Positions 55,268 through 63,332 of a stretch of DNA of 64,000 bases are shown here, piece after piece; the stretch's first letter is position 1; every line of letters begins with the position of its first letter. Where the stretch lies: contig NZ_MUMH01000042.1 in assembly GCF_002155965.1 (NCBI RefSeq), positions 1-64,000 of the forward strand, read 5' to 3'. A model generated the notes under the pieces. The model did not search any database, was not told the origin of the DNA, and saw nothing but the letters and a program-made list of their open reading frames with translations. This stretch comes from Allokutzneria sp. NRRL B-24872 (lineage in GTDB: Bacteria > Actinomycetota > Actinomycetes > Mycobacteriales > Pseudonocardiaceae). A program made the position numbers and the translations under genes.

Positions 55268-57252
55268 GCCCGGTTACCCCTGGCCAGTTCCTCGAAGGGC
55301 CGCAGCGCGTCGGGATTGCTCAGCGCCTCGCGGCTCACCGCCCGGTCGGCCGGGGTGCCGGTCAGGATCTTCTTCACCGGCACCTCGCACTTCTTGCCGT
55401 TGAGCGTCCTCGGGATGTCGGCGACCGCGACGAACTGGTTCGGCACGTGCCTCGGCGAGAGCTGGGCGCGCAGCGCGGAACGCAGCCGGGGCTCCACGTC
55501 GGAAAGCGAGATCCCCTTGTCCAGCACCAGGAAGCACAGCAGCTCGCCGTCGCCCTGGCCCACCCCCGACGTGTCGATCACGAGCGAGTCGAGCACCTCG
55601 TCGAAGCCCTCGACGACCCGGTAGAACTCGCTGGTGCCCATCCGCACGCCGCCCCGGTTGAGGGTGGAGTCGCTGCGGCCGTAGATCACGCAGGACCCGC
55701 GCGGGGTCACGCGAATCCAGTCGCCGTGCCGCCACACGCCGGGGTAGGTCTCGAAGTAGGCCTCGCGCAGCCGCGAGCCGTCGGCGTCGTTCCAGAACGA
55801 GACCGGCATCGACGGCATCGGCTTGGTGATCACGAGTTCGCCGACCTCGTCGGAGACGGGTTTGCCCGCCTCGTCGAAGGAATCCACGGCGGCGCCGAGC
55901 ATCCGGCAGGAGATCTCGCCCAGCCACACGGGCACCTCGGGCGCCGCGCCGACGAAGGCCGTGCACAGGTCGGTGCCGCCGGAGACGCTGGCGATCTGCA
56001 CGTCACCGACCTCGTCCATGATCCAGCGGAAGCCCTCCGGGGAGAGCGGGGCGCCCGTGGAACCCAGTGCCCGCAAGGCGGAGAGGTCGTGCTCGCGCGC
56101 GGGCTTCAGCTCGCGCTTGAGGCAGGACTGGATGTAGGGCGCGGAGGTGCCGAAGTAGGTGACCCGGTGCCGCTCGGCCAGCCGCCACAGCGCGCCGAGG
56201 TCCGGATGCGCCGGATTGCCGTCGAAGAGCACGATCGTGCTGCCCACCATGAGGCCGGAGATCAGGAAGTTCCACATCATCCAGCCGGTGGTGGTGAACC
56301 AGAAGAACCGCTCCCCCGGGCCCAGGTCGCAGTGCAGCGCAAGGGCTTTGACGTGTTCGAGGACGATGCCGCCGTGGCCCTGCACGATGCCCTTGGGCAG
56401 CCCGGTGGTCCCGGAGGAGTAGAGCACCCACAGCGGGTGGTCGAAGTCGACGGCCTCGAACTCCAGCGCCGCACCGGCGTTGCGCTCCAGCAGCGCCCGC
56501 CAGCCGACGGTGCCCTCCAGCTCGGCGCCCGTGGCGAGGTAGTCGACGAGCACCGTCGCCTTGAGCCCCGGGATGCCCCGCCGAAGTTCGTCCACAGTGG
56601 ACCGAGTGTCGAACTGCCTGCCGTTGTAGACGTAGCCGTTGACCGCGACGAGCACGGTCGGCTCGATCTGGGTGAAGCGGTCGGACACCGCGCGAGCGCC
56701 GAAGTCCGGTGAGCAGGAGGACCACGTCGCGCCCAGGCTCGCCGCCGCCAGGAAGGCGATCAGCGCCTCGGGTGAGTTGGGCACCAGCGCCGCGACGCGG
56801 TCGCCCCTGCGCACGCCCAGCTCGACGAGCCCGGCACGCGCGGCGGCGACCTCGGCCCGCAGCTGCCCGTGCGTCAGCGTCGCCTCGAAGCCGTCCTCAC
56901 GCGCGAAGATCACCGCGGAGTCGTTGTCGCCCTTGCCTTCTCCACCGCGCAGCGCGTGCTCGGCGTAGTTCAGCGTGGCACCGGGGAACCACGTCGCGCC
57001 CGGCATCCGCTCGTCGTCGAGCACCGAGCTCGGGCGGTCGTGGAAGCGCACGTCGGAGAACTCGGCGAGCGCGCCCCAGAACCCGGCGAGGTCGTCGACC
57101 GACCACTGCCAGAGCGCCGGGTAGTCCGGCAGGTCCAGCTCGCGCTCCGCGCGCAGCCACGCGCGGAACGCGGCGATCTTGGTGGTGGCGACCCGATCGG
57201 GGTCGGGCCGCCACAACAGCTCGGGTTCCTCGGCGTTGAGGTTCTCGCTCAT
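55264..57252 (-). CDS. Acetoacetate-CoA ligase (acetoacetyl-CoA synthetase)
   Basis: A 662-aa adenylate-forming enzyme that activates acetoacetate with ATP and CoA. It has the N-terminal ACAS domain, the P-loop motif LYSSGTTGLPKGIVQGHGG, the A5-type GSTGAPLSPEGF, and YGRSDSTLNRGGVRMGTSEF, ending with the acylation-Lys motif LNGKKCEVPVKKI. The sequence runs like AacS-type enzymes (length ~650, FFWFTTTGWMMWNFLISGL). ATG at 57252 follows AGGAAG at five bases. It probably feeds ketone bodies or leucine breakdown products into acetyl-CoA. Confidence 0.9.
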   Translation of the reverse strand: MSENLNAEEPELLWRPDPDRVATTKIAAFRAWLRAERELDLPDYPALWQWSVDDLAGFWGALAEFSDVRFHDRPSSVLDDERMPGATWFPGATLNYAEHALRGGEGKGDNDSAVIFAREDGFEATLTHGQLRAEVAAARAGLVELGVRRGDRVAALVPNSPEALIAFLAAASLGATWSSCSPDFGARAVSDRFTQIEPTVLVAVNGYVYNGRQFDTRSTVDELRRGIPGLKATVLVDYLATGAELEGTVGWRALLERNAGAALEFEAVDFDHPLWVLYSSGTTGLPKGIVQGHGGIVLEHVKALALHCDLGPGERFFWFTTTGWMMWNFLISGLMVGSTIVLFDGNPAHPDLGALWRLAERHRVTYFGTSAPYIQSCLKRELKPAREHDLSALRALGSTGAPLSPEGFRWIMDEVGDVQIASVSGGTDLCTAFVGAAPEVPVWLGEISCRMLGAAVDSFDEAGKPVSDEVGELVITKPMPSMPVSFWNDADGSRLREAYFETYPGVWRHGDWIRVTPRGSCVIYGRSDSTLNRGGVRMGTSEFYRVVEGFDEVLDSLVIDTSGVGQGDGELLCFLVLDKGISLSDVEPRLRSALRAQLSPRHVPNQFVAVADIPRTLNGKKCEVPVKKILTGTPADRAVSREALSNPDALRPFEELARGNRA

Positions 57253-57303
57253 GCCTGCTTCCTAACTCATCGGCAGGCGGAGAACCAGGGATGTGTCCCA
57301 GAT

Positions 57304-58008
57304 CTACCGGAGGTGGGAGTCGAACCAGTTGAGGGTGCGCTGCCACGTCTCGGCCGCGGCGCGGGGGTCCTCGGCGTGCGGGTCGATCGGGCCGGAGTAC
57401 ACGACGACGTCGGTGGCGACCTTGGCCGAGGAGGCGGCGTCGCGCAGCTTCTCCACGTCCTCGCGCGGGATCATCGTGTACTGCTCGCTGTAGATGCCCA
57501 GCCACGGGCACGTCAGCTCGCCCGCGACCTCCACCAGCGGCGGCAGGTTGGGCGAGAGCGCGGAGACGATGCCCGCGCCCGCGACGGTGACCGCCGCGCC
57601 GATGCTGCGGCTGGTGGCCACGAACAGCGCGACCGAACCGCCGACGCCGAAGCCGACGACGCCCATCCGGTCGGGCTCCACGCCCTGCTGGGCCAGCCAC
57701 ACGAAGGCCGCGTCGGTGTCGGCCAGCACGGAGTCGGCGGAGAGCCTGCTGACCTGGTCGAGGATGCTCTCGGCGTCCTCGGGGTCGTGCACCTGGTCGT
57801 CGCCGTCCCGGTGGTAGAGGTGCGGCGCGATGGTCAGCCAGCCCTCCTGCGCCAGGCTGCCCGCGACGTCGCGGATCGCGTCGGTGACGCCCCTGGCCTG
57901 GTGCAGCAGGACAAGTCCGCCACGAACCGCCGTGTCCGGTTCCGCGACCGTGCAGCGGAGTTCGCTGCCGTCGGTGAGCTGGAGCGTTTCGGTGCGGGTC
58001 TGCGTCAT
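57304..58008 (-). CDS. Dienelactone hydrolase-like protein lacking the usual nucleophile
   Basis: A 234-aa alpha/beta-hydrolase of the DLH family (LVLLHQARGVTDAIRDVA, LTIAPHLYHRDGD). The nucleophile elbow reads VVGFGVGGSVAL: the Cys or Ser of active DLH proteins is Gly here. The expected acid residue region reads GIYSEQYTMIP and the His region GPIDPHAEDP. It may be non-catalytic, may bind a ligand, or may use other residues. ATG at 58008; the ribosome site is weak. It is divergent from hisC. Confidence 0.8.
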   Translation of the reverse strand: MTQTRTETLQLTDGSELRCTVAEPDTAVRGGLVLLHQARGVTDAIRDVAGSLAQEGWLTIAPHLYHRDGDDQVHDPEDAESILDQVSRLSADSVLADTDAAFVWLAQQGVEPDRMGVVGFGVGGSVALFVATSRSIGAAVTVAGAGIVSALSPNLPPLVEVAGELTCPWLGIYSEQYTMIPREDVEKLRDAASSAKVATDVVVYSGPIDPHAEDPRAAAETWQRTLNWFDSHLR

Positions 58009-58147
58009 AAAGCCAGCCAATCACGTGGGGGTGAACACCAGTCAACGTGACCAACCATACGGAGCAACAACCGCGAGCCGCCCGGTGGAATTCGTGCATT
58101 AGGTTCGTCTTCGGCTGTTGGACCAGCGGCGAACCTGAGGAGCGACG

Positions 58148-59203
58148 ATGACCGTGCGGACTCGCCCGGACCTGGAGACACTGCCCGGCTACCTGCCCGG
58201 CAGGACGATCCCGGGCGCGATCAAGCTCGCCAGCAACGAGGTCTCGCTCGGCCCGCTGCCCAGCGTGCGCGGCGTGATCGCCGAGGCCGCCGCCGGGATC
58301 AACCGCTACCCGGACATGGGGGTGACGGCGCTGGTGGACCGCCTCGCGGCGAAGCTCTCCGTCGAGCCGTCCAGGATCGCGGTCGGCTGCGGTTCGGTCG
58401 CGCTGTGCCAGCAGCTGGTGCAGGCGATGTGCGAGCCCGGCGAGGGTGTGATGTTCCCGTGGCGCTCCTTCGAGGCCTACCCGATCGTCACGCAGATCGG
58501 TGGCGCGCGGGCGATCAAGGTTCCGCTGACCGGAGCACACGCGCTCGACCTCGACGCGATGCTCGCCGCGATCACCGACGACACCCGCGTGATCTACGTG
58601 TGCACGCCGAACAACCCGACCGGGACCACGCTGCGGCGCGCGGAGCTGGAGCGCTTCCTCGACGCGGTGCCCAGGGGGCCGCTGGTCGTGCTGGACGAGG
58701 CGTACAAGGAGTTCATCACCGACCCCGACGTGCCCGACGGCATCGAGGTGGCTCGCGGCCGCGACAACGTGGCCGTGCTGCGCACCTTCTCCAAGGCGTA
58801 CGGCCTGGCCGGGCTGCGCGTCGGCTACTGCTACGCCCCCGAAGAGGTCGCGGCGGCGATGCGCAAGGTCTGCGTGCCGTTCAGCGTGAACATGATCGCG
58901 CAGGCGGCGGCGATCGCGTCGCTGGACGCCGAGGACGAGCTGATGGAGCGCTGCCGGGAGATCTCCGGGGAGCGCGAGCGCGTGCGCGGCGAACTGCTCG
59001 CGATGGGCTACGAGGTGCCCGAGACCCAGGCGAACTTCGTGTGGCTGCCGCTCGCGGAGCGCACTCCGGCGTTCAACGCGCACTGCCTGGAGCAGAAGCT
59101 CGTCGTGCGGGCCTTCGGCGAGGAGGGCGCGCGCGTGACGATCAGCACGGCCGAGGAGAACGACCTGTTCCTCGCCGCAGCGCGGAGCTTCCTGGCCGGC
59201 TAG
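58148..59203 (+). CDS. hisC: Histidinol-phosphate aminotransferase
   Basis: A 351-aa PLP enzyme of fold type I. It shows LASNEVSLGPLP at the start, YVCTPNNPTGTT, VVLDEAYKEF, and the PLP Lys in TFSKAYGLAGLRVGY (K216). It corresponds to the stand-alone HisC2/Pat type of actinobacteria, which can also transaminate aromatic amino acids. GAGGAG lies five bases before the ATG. It is not in a his operon. Confidence 0.92.
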   Translation: MTVRTRPDLETLPGYLPGRTIPGAIKLASNEVSLGPLPSVRGVIAEAAAGINRYPDMGVTALVDRLAAKLSVEPSRIAVGCGSVALCQQLVQAMCEPGEGVMFPWRSFEAYPIVTQIGGARAIKVPLTGAHALDLDAMLAAITDDTRVIYVCTPNNPTGTTLRRAELERFLDAVPRGPLVVLDEAYKEFITDPDVPDGIEVARGRDNVAVLRTFSKAYGLAGLRVGYCYAPEEVAAAMRKVCVPFSVNMIAQAAAIASLDAEDELMERCREISGERERVRGELLAMGYEVPETQANFVWLPLAERTPAFNAHCLEQKLVVRAFGEEGARVTISTAEENDLFLAAARSFLAG

Positions 59204-59207
59204 CCCA

Positions 59208-59651
59208 TCAGCCCGTCAGCCGGAAGTCGATCACTTCGACGGGCATGCCCGCCCCGGCGACCGTCGTCCAGTGCCGGTCGCCGGTGAGGACGGGCACGCC
59301 CTCTTCCCACGCGAACGCGAGGCAGCACAGGTCGCCGAGGGAGAGCTTGCCGAGCCTGCGCTCCCGGGTGCGGCGGATGCCCGCGTCGATCCGCTTCAGC
59401 TCGGCGAAGCGCTGCGCGTGCTCGATCTCCAGCGGCACCACGGCGACGCCCATCGCCTCGATCTCGGCGGTCGCGGCCAGGGAGTCGATCCCGGCGGACT
59501 GGGCCAGGCAGTAGAGGACCTCGCCGAGGTTCACCGAGGTGATCAGCGAGTTCGGCAGCACGTCGGCGTAGGGCTGGGCGCGCGGTTCGCCGTCGAGCAG
59601 CGCGAGCACGAACGAGGCGTCGAGCAGCACCGGGCCTTCTGGGAGGGTCAT
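59208..59651 (-). CDS. vapC: PIN-domain toxin (VapC-like)
   Basis: A 147-aa PIN-domain RNase. D in VLLDASFVLALL, E in NLGEVLYCL, and acidic residues in LSLGDLCCLAFAWE and VLTGDRHW form the expected active site. ATG at 59651 overlaps the antitoxin stop. Differs from the first VapC (26053), with a longer middle (RRTRERRLGKLS), so the two pairs are not recent copies. Confidence 0.85.
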   Translation of the reverse strand: MTLPEGPVLLDASFVLALLDGEPRAQPYADVLPNSLITSVNLGEVLYCLAQSAGIDSLAATAEIEAMGVAVVPLEIEHAQRFAELKRIDAGIRRTRERRLGKLSLGDLCCLAFAWEEGVPVLTGDRHWTTVAGAGMPVEVIDFRLTG

Positions 59652-59908
59652 TCGCGCTCGGCGTCCTCGGCCCGCGACTCCAGCAGCGCGGACTCCATCG
59701 AGGCGTCGACGCCCTTGGTGCGCTTGCCCTCCGCGACGGCGGCCTGGAGCCTGCCGAGCGCGGCTTTGGGGTCCTCCAGCACGATGCGGCCGGGTCCGAC
59801 GACCCTGGCCACCAGTTCCTTCGCCTCCGGCAGCTCCGCGTCGCGCAGCAGCTGCGCGGGCAGCGTCGGCCGCCGCTTGGCGTCGAGGACGAGCCGGTAA
59901 CTGGTCAT
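59648..59908 (-). CDS. vapB: VapB-like antitoxin
   Basis: An 86-aa protein with an AbrB-like N-terminus (YRLVLDAKRRPTLPAQLL) and an acidic, helical C-terminus (MESALLESRAEDAERE). The stop overlaps the toxin ATG (ATGA). ATG at 59908 is used; a GTG three codons earlier is in frame. Likely a second VapBC module. Confidence 0.8.
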   Translation of the reverse strand: MTSYRLVLDAKRRPTLPAQLLRDAELPEAKELVARVVGPGRIVLEDPKAALGRLQAAVAEGKRTKGVDASMESALLESRAEDAERE

Positions 59909-59971
59909 GTCACCCACGGTACGCCGAAGGTGGGACGTCGTCGATGCTTCCCACCCGACTGCCGGAGAGGG

Positions 59972-60481
59972 TCAGGCCACCAGGCGCCACTGGTAGGAAC
60001 CGCTCTTCAGCGGCGCGGTGATCTTCTTCGTCCACGCGGTCTTCACCGTGCAGGACGGGGTGACGGAGGTCTTGCGGACGGTGAACGTGCGCGCCTCGAC
60101 GTACTGCTGAACTCGACGGATCTGCCCGGCGGGGACCTTGGCGGAGTGGGTCCAGCGCGCTGCGTGCGCGTGGGCGAGGACCACGGTGGCGCGCAGCGAA
60201 GTCCTCGCGGAAGTGAAGATCCGCTCGGCCTCGGCCTTGGGCACACCGGCGAGAGAGGCATTCGCGCGGACGTCGGCCCGGGCGTCGAAAATGATCTCTC
60301 CGGGGCCTTCCAGGTAGTCGCTGCGCAGGTCGGTCGGTAACCAGGAAGTCGCCGCACCGGAGACGGAATACGAAACCTGCCCGGATTCGGCACAGGCGGC
60401 GAAGGCGGCCGGAGCGCTCAGCGCGCTCACCGTCGCGGAGGCGAGAGCGACGCACAGCGCCGCGTTCAGTATGCGAGTCAC
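59972..60481 (-). CDS. Secreted protein, paralogue 1 of a tandem pair
   Basis: A 169-aa exported protein: signal peptide (1-~28, PAAFAAC), then a beta-rich domain. It matches the protein coded at 60640 along its length: GQVSYSV, TDLRSDYLEGPGEIIF, ANASLAGVPKAEAERIF, SAKVPAGQIRRVQQYVEART and CTVKTAWTKKITAPLK. Two conserved Cys probably form a disulfide. The pattern, with a VPAG turn and alternating beta strands, recalls actinobacterial proteins of aerolysin-like or ETX/MTX2 folds; this is a guess. Start at GTG 60481, 8 nt after a CATTAT -10-like box; ATG 60502 is also in frame. Confidence 0.6.
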   Translation of the reverse strand: MTRILNAALCVALASATVSALSAPAAFAACAESGQVSYSVSGAATSWLPTDLRSDYLEGPGEIIFDARADVRANASLAGVPKAEAERIFTSARTSLRATVVLAHAHAARWTHSAKVPAGQIRRVQQYVEARTFTVRKTSVTPSCTVKTAWTKKITAPLKSGSYQWRLVA

Positions 60482-60560
60482 GGCCGGAGATAATGGCAGC
60501 ATCACCGCAGCGCAGCGGACTCAGCATCGATAAAGTGAACCTATTTCGGGCGCACTGGTT

Positions 60561-60581
60561 TCACCTCAGGCCGAAAGGTGA
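60561..60581. promoter_or_regulatory. Inverted repeat upstream of paralogue 1
   Basis: TCACCT-N9-AGGTGA lies about 80 bp before the probable start of paralogue 1 and 59 bp after the stop of paralogue 2. It could be an operator; no binder is known. Confidence 0.35.
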
Positions 60582-60596
60582 GGAAAAGACGTGAAA

Positions 60597-60626
60597 AGTG
60601 GGGCGACCGCCACCGATCGCCCCACT
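60597..60626 (-). terminator. Terminator of paralogue 2
   Basis: AGTGGGGCGA and TCGCCCCACT pair over 10 bp with a 10-nt loop, 14 bases past the stop codon, so the two paralogues are probably separate transcripts. Confidence 0.8.
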
Positions 60627-60639
60627 GCGCATCAGTATG

Positions 60640-61158
60640 TCACCTGGCGAGCTTCCACAGGAAGTTATTGTTCTTCACGGGGGCGACAACATTCTTCGTC
60701 CACACCGTCTTGACATTGCAGGGCGCGACGATGGTGGTCTTCTTGACGGTGAACTTGCGCGCTTCCTTGTACTGCTGGAGTCGCCTGGTCTGCCCGGCGG
60801 GGACATCGGCGCGATAGGACCACGAGTCGGTCTTCGACCAGCTCTTGCCGACCTGGACGCCCAGCGAGACGCTGGCCTTCGCGAAGATCGCCCCGGCCTC
60901 CGCGGTCGTGGTCCCGGTCAGCGAGGCGTTGGTCTCGGAGGTCGCGCTCTTGGTGTAGGTGATCGCGCCGGGGCCGGTGAGGTAGTCGCTGCGCAGGTTG
61001 GTCGCCTTCCAGTCCTTCTCACCGTTGGAGATCGAGTAGTAGACCTGCCCCACCTCCGGACAGGCCGCGAAGGCCTGTGCGCCAAGGCCGACGGCGGCGG
61101 GAACGATCGTGGCGGTGAATGCGAGGGCAGTGGAGGTCACCGCGGTCCTGAATCGCAT
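60640..61158 (-). CDS. Secreted protein, paralogue 2 of a tandem pair
   Basis: A 172-aa exported protein related to its neighbour at 59972. Signal peptide 1-~31 (GLGAQAFAAC), then GQVYYSISNGEKDWKATNLRS, DYLTGPGAITYTKSATSETN, ASLTGTTTAEAGAIF, a long beta hairpin (SLGVQVGKSWSKTDSW) and the shared VPAGQTRRLQQYKEARKFTV. Two Cys are kept. The alternation of polar and hydrophobic residues with Ser/Thr tracks resembles beta-pore-forming proteins, but no pore-forming family can be claimed. ATG at 61158 has AGGAGA at good spacing. A 7-bp hairpin with GC-rich arms (61185-61208) lies in its leader. Confidence 0.65.
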   Translation of the reverse strand: MRFRTAVTSTALAFTATIVPAAVGLGAQAFAACPEVGQVYYSISNGEKDWKATNLRSDYLTGPGAITYTKSATSETNASLTGTTTAEAGAIFAKASVSLGVQVGKSWSKTDSWSYRADVPAGQTRRLQQYKEARKFTVKKTTIVAPCNVKTVWTKNVVAPVKNNNFLWKLAR

Positions 61159-61463
61159 TAGCTCTCCTGATGTCATTCACACCAAGGCCCCTACAGGGGG
61201 CGGGGCCTCGGTTCCCCAAGTGAGCAAGAGCGTAAGCAGCGCCCAACAGCACAACCATATTGACATTATTCGAAGCACATGTATCGACGGATTCTGATCG
61301 ACCAAGGAAACGCAGTGCCATCACGCGATCACGGAGTGAGATGACAAAACGCTGCTCCATTTGCGAAAGTCCCAGCTCAAGGACGCATCAAGTCGGACAG
61401 TCAAACGCGCGGAACACTTGCCTTTCACATTTTTGACTCTTCGCCCCGGAACGAACCGACGCC
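61159..61463. other. Intergenic region, visibly lower in GC
   Basis: No coding frame is convincing: the open frame from 61361 on is only an upstream extension of the next gene. The region holds the promoter and leader of paralogue 2, with the inverted repeat AGGCCCC-N10-GGGGCCT at 61185-61208. Its A/T content (for example 61248-61275 and 61420-61440) is clearly above its surroundings, as often seen at horizontally gained genes. Confidence 0.5.
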
Positions 61464-61501
61464 TTGACGACTACCGAGAACTGGGCGCATACTCGGTAGT
61501 C
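61464..61501 (+). promoter_or_regulatory. Promoter and autoregulatory operator of the second TA module
   Basis: A -35 TTGACG (61464-61469) and -10 CATACT (61488-61493), spacer 18, are overlapped by a perfect 10-bp inverted repeat, GACTACCGAG (61469-61478) and CTCGGTAGTC (61492-61501). This is the place and size expected for an antitoxin binding site. Confidence 0.75.
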
Positions 61502-61522
61502 GAACCGGACGGGGAGGTCGCC

Positions 61523-61981
61523 ATGACGGTCACCGAGGAGACCCGCCAGCTGATGGACCTGTTCGAGCAGGTCGAGGACATCGAAGAGGTGGCGGAGTCG
61601 CTGCCGCTGGACGACCACCGGCGCAAGAAGCTCGTCGACGTCGCCGACCGCATCCTGGCGCAGGTGCCACCGGTCCGACCGGTCGTCGCAGGGGCGCTGC
61701 TGGACATGACCGACAAGACCGTGCGCGCGTGGGCGCACGAGGGCGTGCTGACGGTGCTCAGCACGGAACCGAGGATGCTGCTTGACCCGGCGCGGCTGCA
61801 CGAGGTGCTGCACCTGGTGACCGACCTGCGCAGAGCGGGCAAGACAAGAGGACTGCTGGACGAGGTCTACCGGCGGCTCAGCGACCTGGCGCTGCTCGAT
61901 CGCGAGGACCTGACGGAGAGCATCGACCAGATGCACCGCGGCGAGGGCAGAGTGGTCCGCCAGGCGGAGGCGGACGGCTGA
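61523..61981 (+). CDS. Antitoxin/DNA-binding protein of a RelE-like module
   Basis: A 152-aa protein. The middle has a helix-turn-helix with a substitution-type pattern, PVVAGALLDMTDKTVRAWAHEG, and the C-terminus is helical (ARLHEVLHLVTDLRRAG, DEVYRRLSDLALLDREDLTE). ATG at 61523 follows GGGGAGG by five bases; codons open further upstream overlap the promoter. The gene ends 10 bp before the toxin gene. As in typical modules, it probably represses its own promoter through the inverted repeat upstream. Confidence 0.7.
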   Translation: MTVTEETRQLMDLFEQVEDIEEVAESLPLDDHRRKKLVDVADRILAQVPPVRPVVAGALLDMTDKTVRAWAHEGVLTVLSTEPRMLLDPARLHEVLHLVTDLRRAGKTRGLLDEVYRRLSDLALLDREDLTESIDQMHRGEGRVVRQAEADG

Positions 61982-61991
61982 GGCGTACCGG

Positions 61992-62438
61992 GTGAGGGTC
62001 ACCGAAACCACGCTCGCCGGGTCCCAGGCCGCCGGACTGCGCGGCCCGGCCCGCAAGGCGTACGAGACGTTCCTGGACGACCTGGCCAACCGGGGCTGCG
62101 CGGCGCTTGGCTACCGCGTCACCGGCCCTGAGCCGTTGCCCCATCTGTGCGTGAAGCACCTGCGGGGCAACGACCGCGTCGTGGTGGCCTTCGAGAACCG
62201 GTCGTCGGTGTGGGTGCTGCTGGTCGGCCCGCACGAGGACGGCGACCCCGGCCGCAACGTCTACGACCGGCTCTACGAGCTGGCGGGTGTGACCCCGCCG
62301 CCGAGCTGGAAGCGCACGCGTCCGACGTGCTGCTCGGAAACCGGTGAGGCCCCGCTCACCAGCCCCGAGGTCGTCGACGACCTGGTGCTGCGGGCTCGCG
62401 CCGTGGGGCGCAAGCACCGCAACCAGTTCCGCCGCTGA
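61992..62438 (+). CDS. RelE/ParE-like toxin
   Basis: A 148-aa protein with the actinobacterial RelE-like pattern: ARKAYETFLDDLANRGCAAL, CVKHLRGNDRVVVAFENRSSV then WVLLVGPHEDGDPGRNVYDRL. The C-terminal WKRTRPTCC is typical of the same group. Such toxins cut mRNA at the ribosome or act on gyrase; which one is unclear. GTG start at 61992, 10 bp after the antitoxin. Confidence 0.72.
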   Translation: MRVTETTLAGSQAAGLRGPARKAYETFLDDLANRGCAALGYRVTGPEPLPHLCVKHLRGNDRVVVAFENRSSVWVLLVGPHEDGDPGRNVYDRLYELAGVTPPPSWKRTRPTCCSETGEAPLTSPEVVDDLVLRARAVGRKHRNQFRR

Positions 62439-62864
62439 CTAGTAGTCCATCGGCCTACCGGGCACGTGGATGCCGAAGGTCCACTCGTAGCCCTCCAGGT
62501 CGAGCACCCGGCAGCGGTAGTTCCACTCCGCCTGCTCCGGCTTCCACACCTCGGTGGCCCCACCGGCGATCGCCGTCGCGAACACGGCGTCGACCGCCTC
62601 CTTCGACGGCAGGCTGACGTAGAGGCCGTGCCCGGTGGTCGGACCGCGCAGTTCGGAGCGGTCGTACCCGGCGCCGTCGTCGCTGAAGACGATGATCGCG
62701 ACGTCCTCACGGCGCAGCTCGGCATGAGCCACGCCGCCCTTGCCATCGGGGAACTCGACGGTGGTCTCGAAGCCAAAAGCCCTTTCCAGCCAACGAAGTG
62801 CCGCGTTGGCGTCGCGGTAGCTGAGGTAGGTGTGCAGCGTTGCGAGGTGTGTCGCCTGGGTCAT
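62439..62864 (-). CDS. VOC-family (glyoxalase-like) protein
   Basis: A 141-aa protein with the two beta-alpha-beta-beta-beta modules of the vicinal oxygen chelate superfamily: YLSYRDANAALRWLERAFGF, HAELRREDVAIIVF and GHGLYVSLPSKEAVDAVFAT. Members are dioxygenases, isomerases or drug-binding proteins; the role here is open. ATG at 62864. Confidence 0.82.
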   Translation of the reverse strand: MTQATHLATLHTYLSYRDANAALRWLERAFGFETTVEFPDGKGGVAHAELRREDVAIIVFSDDGAGYDRSELRGPTTGHGLYVSLPSKEAVDAVFATAIAGGATEVWKPEQAEWNYRCRVLDLEGYEWTFGIHVPGRPMDY

Positions 62865-62915
62865 GGGGCGACCCTGGCAGCCATTTAGGTCAGCCAGTGT
62901 CCTCAGGCCGCGTCC

Positions 62916-63332
62916 TCAGGAGTAGTAGTCGGCGACGGCGGCTTTCGCTTCTTCGAAGAGCGCCGGGCCTTCCTTGGGGACCACGGGGAAGTCGCCACCG
63001 GACTTGATGCCCAGCAGCTGCTCCGTCGACAGCGCGAACACCACGCGGCCCAGTCCGGAGCGAGCGATCGCGCCCTCGCACATGCCGCACGGCTGGCAAC
63101 TCGTGTACATGGTCGTGCCCGCAGCGGTCGCCGCGTCCAGCTCGCGAGCCGCCCACCTGGCCAGCTTCAGCTCCGGGTGCGCGGTGATGTCGGAGTCGGT
63201 GATCGAGCTGTTGCGCTCCTCGATCAGCACGTCACCGTTCGGTCCGACCAGCAGCGAACCGAAGGGCGGGTTGCCGTTTTCCTTCGCCTCGTGGGCGAGT
63301 CCGATGGCGCGGCGGAGAAGTTCTTCGGTCAC
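62916..63332 (-). CDS. Nucleoside/guanine deaminase-like protein
   Basis: A 138-aa zinc deaminase with PCGMCEGA for two zinc Cys. The first motif reads TAHPELKLA, an HPE where tadA-type proteins have HAE, as in a subgroup of nucleoside deaminases. The start GTG (63332) overlaps the oxidoreductase stop (GTGA), so the two are co-translated. Substrate not certain. Confidence 0.82.
   Translation of the reverse strand: MTEELLRRAIGLAHEAKENGNPPFGSLLVGPNGDVLIEERNSSITDSDITAHPELKLARWAARELDAATAAGTTMYTSCQPCGMCEGAIARSGLGRVVFALSTEQLLGIKSGGDFPVVPKEGPALFEEAKAAVADYYS

Noticed and set aside
61361-61522. N-terminal extension of the antitoxin at 61523
   Set aside because: It runs through the promoter and operator at 61464-61501 and lacks a ribosome site, while the inner ATG has a strong one.
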